DNA from: Streptomyces sp. RKND-216
GTDB taxonomy: Bacteria > Actinomycetota > Actinomycetes > Streptomycetales > Streptomycetaceae
DNA length: 64,000 nt
Reading direction: 5' to 3'
Assembly (NCBI RefSeq): GCF_004795255.1
Contig: NZ_SSBQ01000002.1
Location: 539,001-603,000, forward strand
Shown here: in pieces, positions 63,058 to 64,000 of the stretch
Position numbering within the stretch: the stretch's first letter is position 1
How the letters are laid out: each line of letters begins with the position of its first letter
The notes under the pieces: model-generated
The model's database searches: none
The model's input: only the letters and a program-made list of their open reading frames with translations
Told to the model about the DNA's origin: nothing
Made by a program: the position numbers and the translations under genes

Positions 63058-64000
63058 ATGCCTGCTGTCGCCGATACGACCACGTATCTGGAGCTTTCCG
63101 AAGAAGGCGCCGGTGCGCACAAGTTCTACGAAGTGCGGCACCTCGGCACCGAGGTCACCGTCGGCTACGGGCGCATCGGCGACGCGGGGCAGACCCGCAC
63201 GACGCGGTTCGCCACGCCGGAGAAGGCGGCGGCCGCCGCGTCCCGCAAGGTCGCGGAGAAGGTCCGCAAGGGGTACGCGCCCGCGGTGCGCGGGGTGCGG
63301 CAGCGCAGGCCGGTGACCCGCCGGGAGATCGTCAGCACCCGGTCGACCGCACGCCAGGCGCCGGTGCTGTGGCGGTTCCGCTCGGGAGCGCCCGCGTTCG
63401 GCGTGTTCGTCGGCGAGGACCACGCCTGGGTGGGGAACCAGGCGGGAGACGTGTACACGCTCACCCACGACGGCGAGGTCACGAGCCGGTTCGGGCTGCC
63501 GGACGGCGTGAAGTGCATCGTCGCCGACGACTTCTGGATCTACGCGGGCTGCGACGACGGCCGGGTCTACGACCTGAGCGGCAAGGTCCCGCACGTGGCG
63601 TACGAGATAGCCGAGGACGTGGACATCTACTGGCTGGACATCCACGACGGCGGGCTGGGCGTCTCCGACGCGCGGGGCGGTGTCACCCTCATCGACCACG
63701 AGGACGAGTACCAGTGGCGCCGCTCGGGGCGGGGCAGCAGCGCCTGGATGGTGCGCTGCGACGACGACGGGGTCTTCCACGGCGACTCGTACGGCGTGTC
63801 GATGTACGGCGCCGACGACGGAACGCCCGTCTGGTCGGCGCACACCGACGGCGCGGTGCTGTTCGGCTGGCAGGAGGCGGACGAGGTCTTCGCCGGTACG
63901 AGCCGGGGCTGGGTCCACCGGCTGGCCAAGGCGGACGGTACGTCGCGGGGCCGCTACCGCTGCGACGCGCCCGTCTTCTCGTGCGCCACCTCCCCGGACG
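63058..64000 (+). CDS. WGR-domain protein with beta-propeller repeats (3' truncated by window)
   Basis: The frame opens at ATG 63058 (GGGAAGAG upstream) and runs to the window edge, 314 codons so far. Residues 8-80 are a WGR domain (YLELSEEGAGAHKFYEV, GTEVTVGYGRIGDAGQTRT), a nucleic-acid-binding module best known from PARP. From about 100 on, repeated units of roughly 40 residues such as FVGEDHAWVGNQAGDVYTL, WIYAGCDDGRVYDL and FHGDSYGVSMYGADDG form a PQQ/WD-like propeller. In bacteria WGR-propeller proteins are uncharacterised; a role in DNA damage sensing is possible. The C-terminus cannot be described. Confidence 0.85.
   Translation, partial: MPAVADTTTYLELSEEGAGAHKFYEVRHLGTEVTVGYGRIGDAGQTRTTRFATPEKAAAAASRKVAEKVRKGYAPAVRGVRQRRPVTRREIVSTRSTARQAPVLWRFRSGAPAFGVFVGEDHAWVGNQAGDVYTLTHDGEVTSRFGLPDGVKCIVADDFWIYAGCDDGRVYDLSGKVPHVAYEIAEDVDIYWLDIHDGGLGVSDARGGVTLIDHEDEYQWRRSGRGSSAWMVRCDDDGVFHGDSYGVSMYGADDGTPVWSAHTDGAVLFGWQEADEVFAGTSRGWVHRLAKADGTSRGRYRCDAPVFSCATSPD

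Overview
The window is very GC-rich with strong third-position bias, GTG starts, GGAGG-type ribosome binding sites and actinobacterial family markers (XRE/DUF397 pairs, DUF574-type methyltransferases, SpoIIE phosphatases, IS481 elements). It reads as chromosomal DNA of a Streptomyces or close relative. About 55 genes are intact; two are cut by the window edges and one is a decayed pseudogene. No tRNA, rRNA or CRISPR array was seen.

Layout. 1-5.9 kb: the end of a small HTH gene, a broken Clp-N gene, a GGT / inositol-phosphatase / FAD-oxidoreductase run, and a divergent Sir2 deacetylase sharing a 22-bp promoter with the GGT gene. 5.9-12.2 kb: a five-gene operon that looks like a complete reductive pyrimidine catabolic route (beta-ureidopropionase, AGXT2-like aminotransferase, dihydropyrimidinase, F420-type LLM oxidoreductase, NCS1 permease). 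12.3-14.8 kb: a strong hairpin, then two different IS481-family elements and a MITE stacked on CTAG target sites, next to a secreted GGT (ggt). 16.7-25.7 kb: housekeeping and accessory genes (exonuclease III, MBL hydrolase, fused pcaL, ROK kinase, sugar ABC transporter). 26-31 kb: a methyltransferase, an HATPase anti-sigma-like protein, an XRE/DUF397/SAM-methyltransferase set and a His-tailed P450.

31-54.4 kb is a large purine/allantoin catabolic region. It holds allantoicase and allantoinase with a divergent IclR repressor (AllR type), a MocA-like nucleotidyltransferase, malate synthase, an NCS2 nucleobase permease, an 8-oxoguanine deaminase-like amidohydrolase, uricase, HIU hydrolase, OHCU decarboxylase, an HTH regulator with a thiamine-binding-like protein, then hydroxypyruvate isomerase, tartronate semialdehyde reductase, glyoxylate carboligase and a catalase. 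Together these take 8-oxoguanine/urate to allantoin, ureidoglycolate and glyoxylate, and feed glyoxylate into malate or glycerate, with catalase available for the H2O2 made by uricase. Four promoters in this region (allB, aceB, uraD-uraH-uricase, catalase) carry the same 15-bp palindrome placed so that its right half is the -35 element, which suggests one repressor regulon.

54.4-64 kb: a zinc-ribbon/nuclease-fold protein, a DUF2231-Rieske protein, three secreted hydrolases (M64 peptidase, GH25 lysozyme, deacetylase-like protein), an acyl-CoA synthetase and the start of a WGR/beta-propeller protein. All functions are assigned by reading motifs; no database search was possible.
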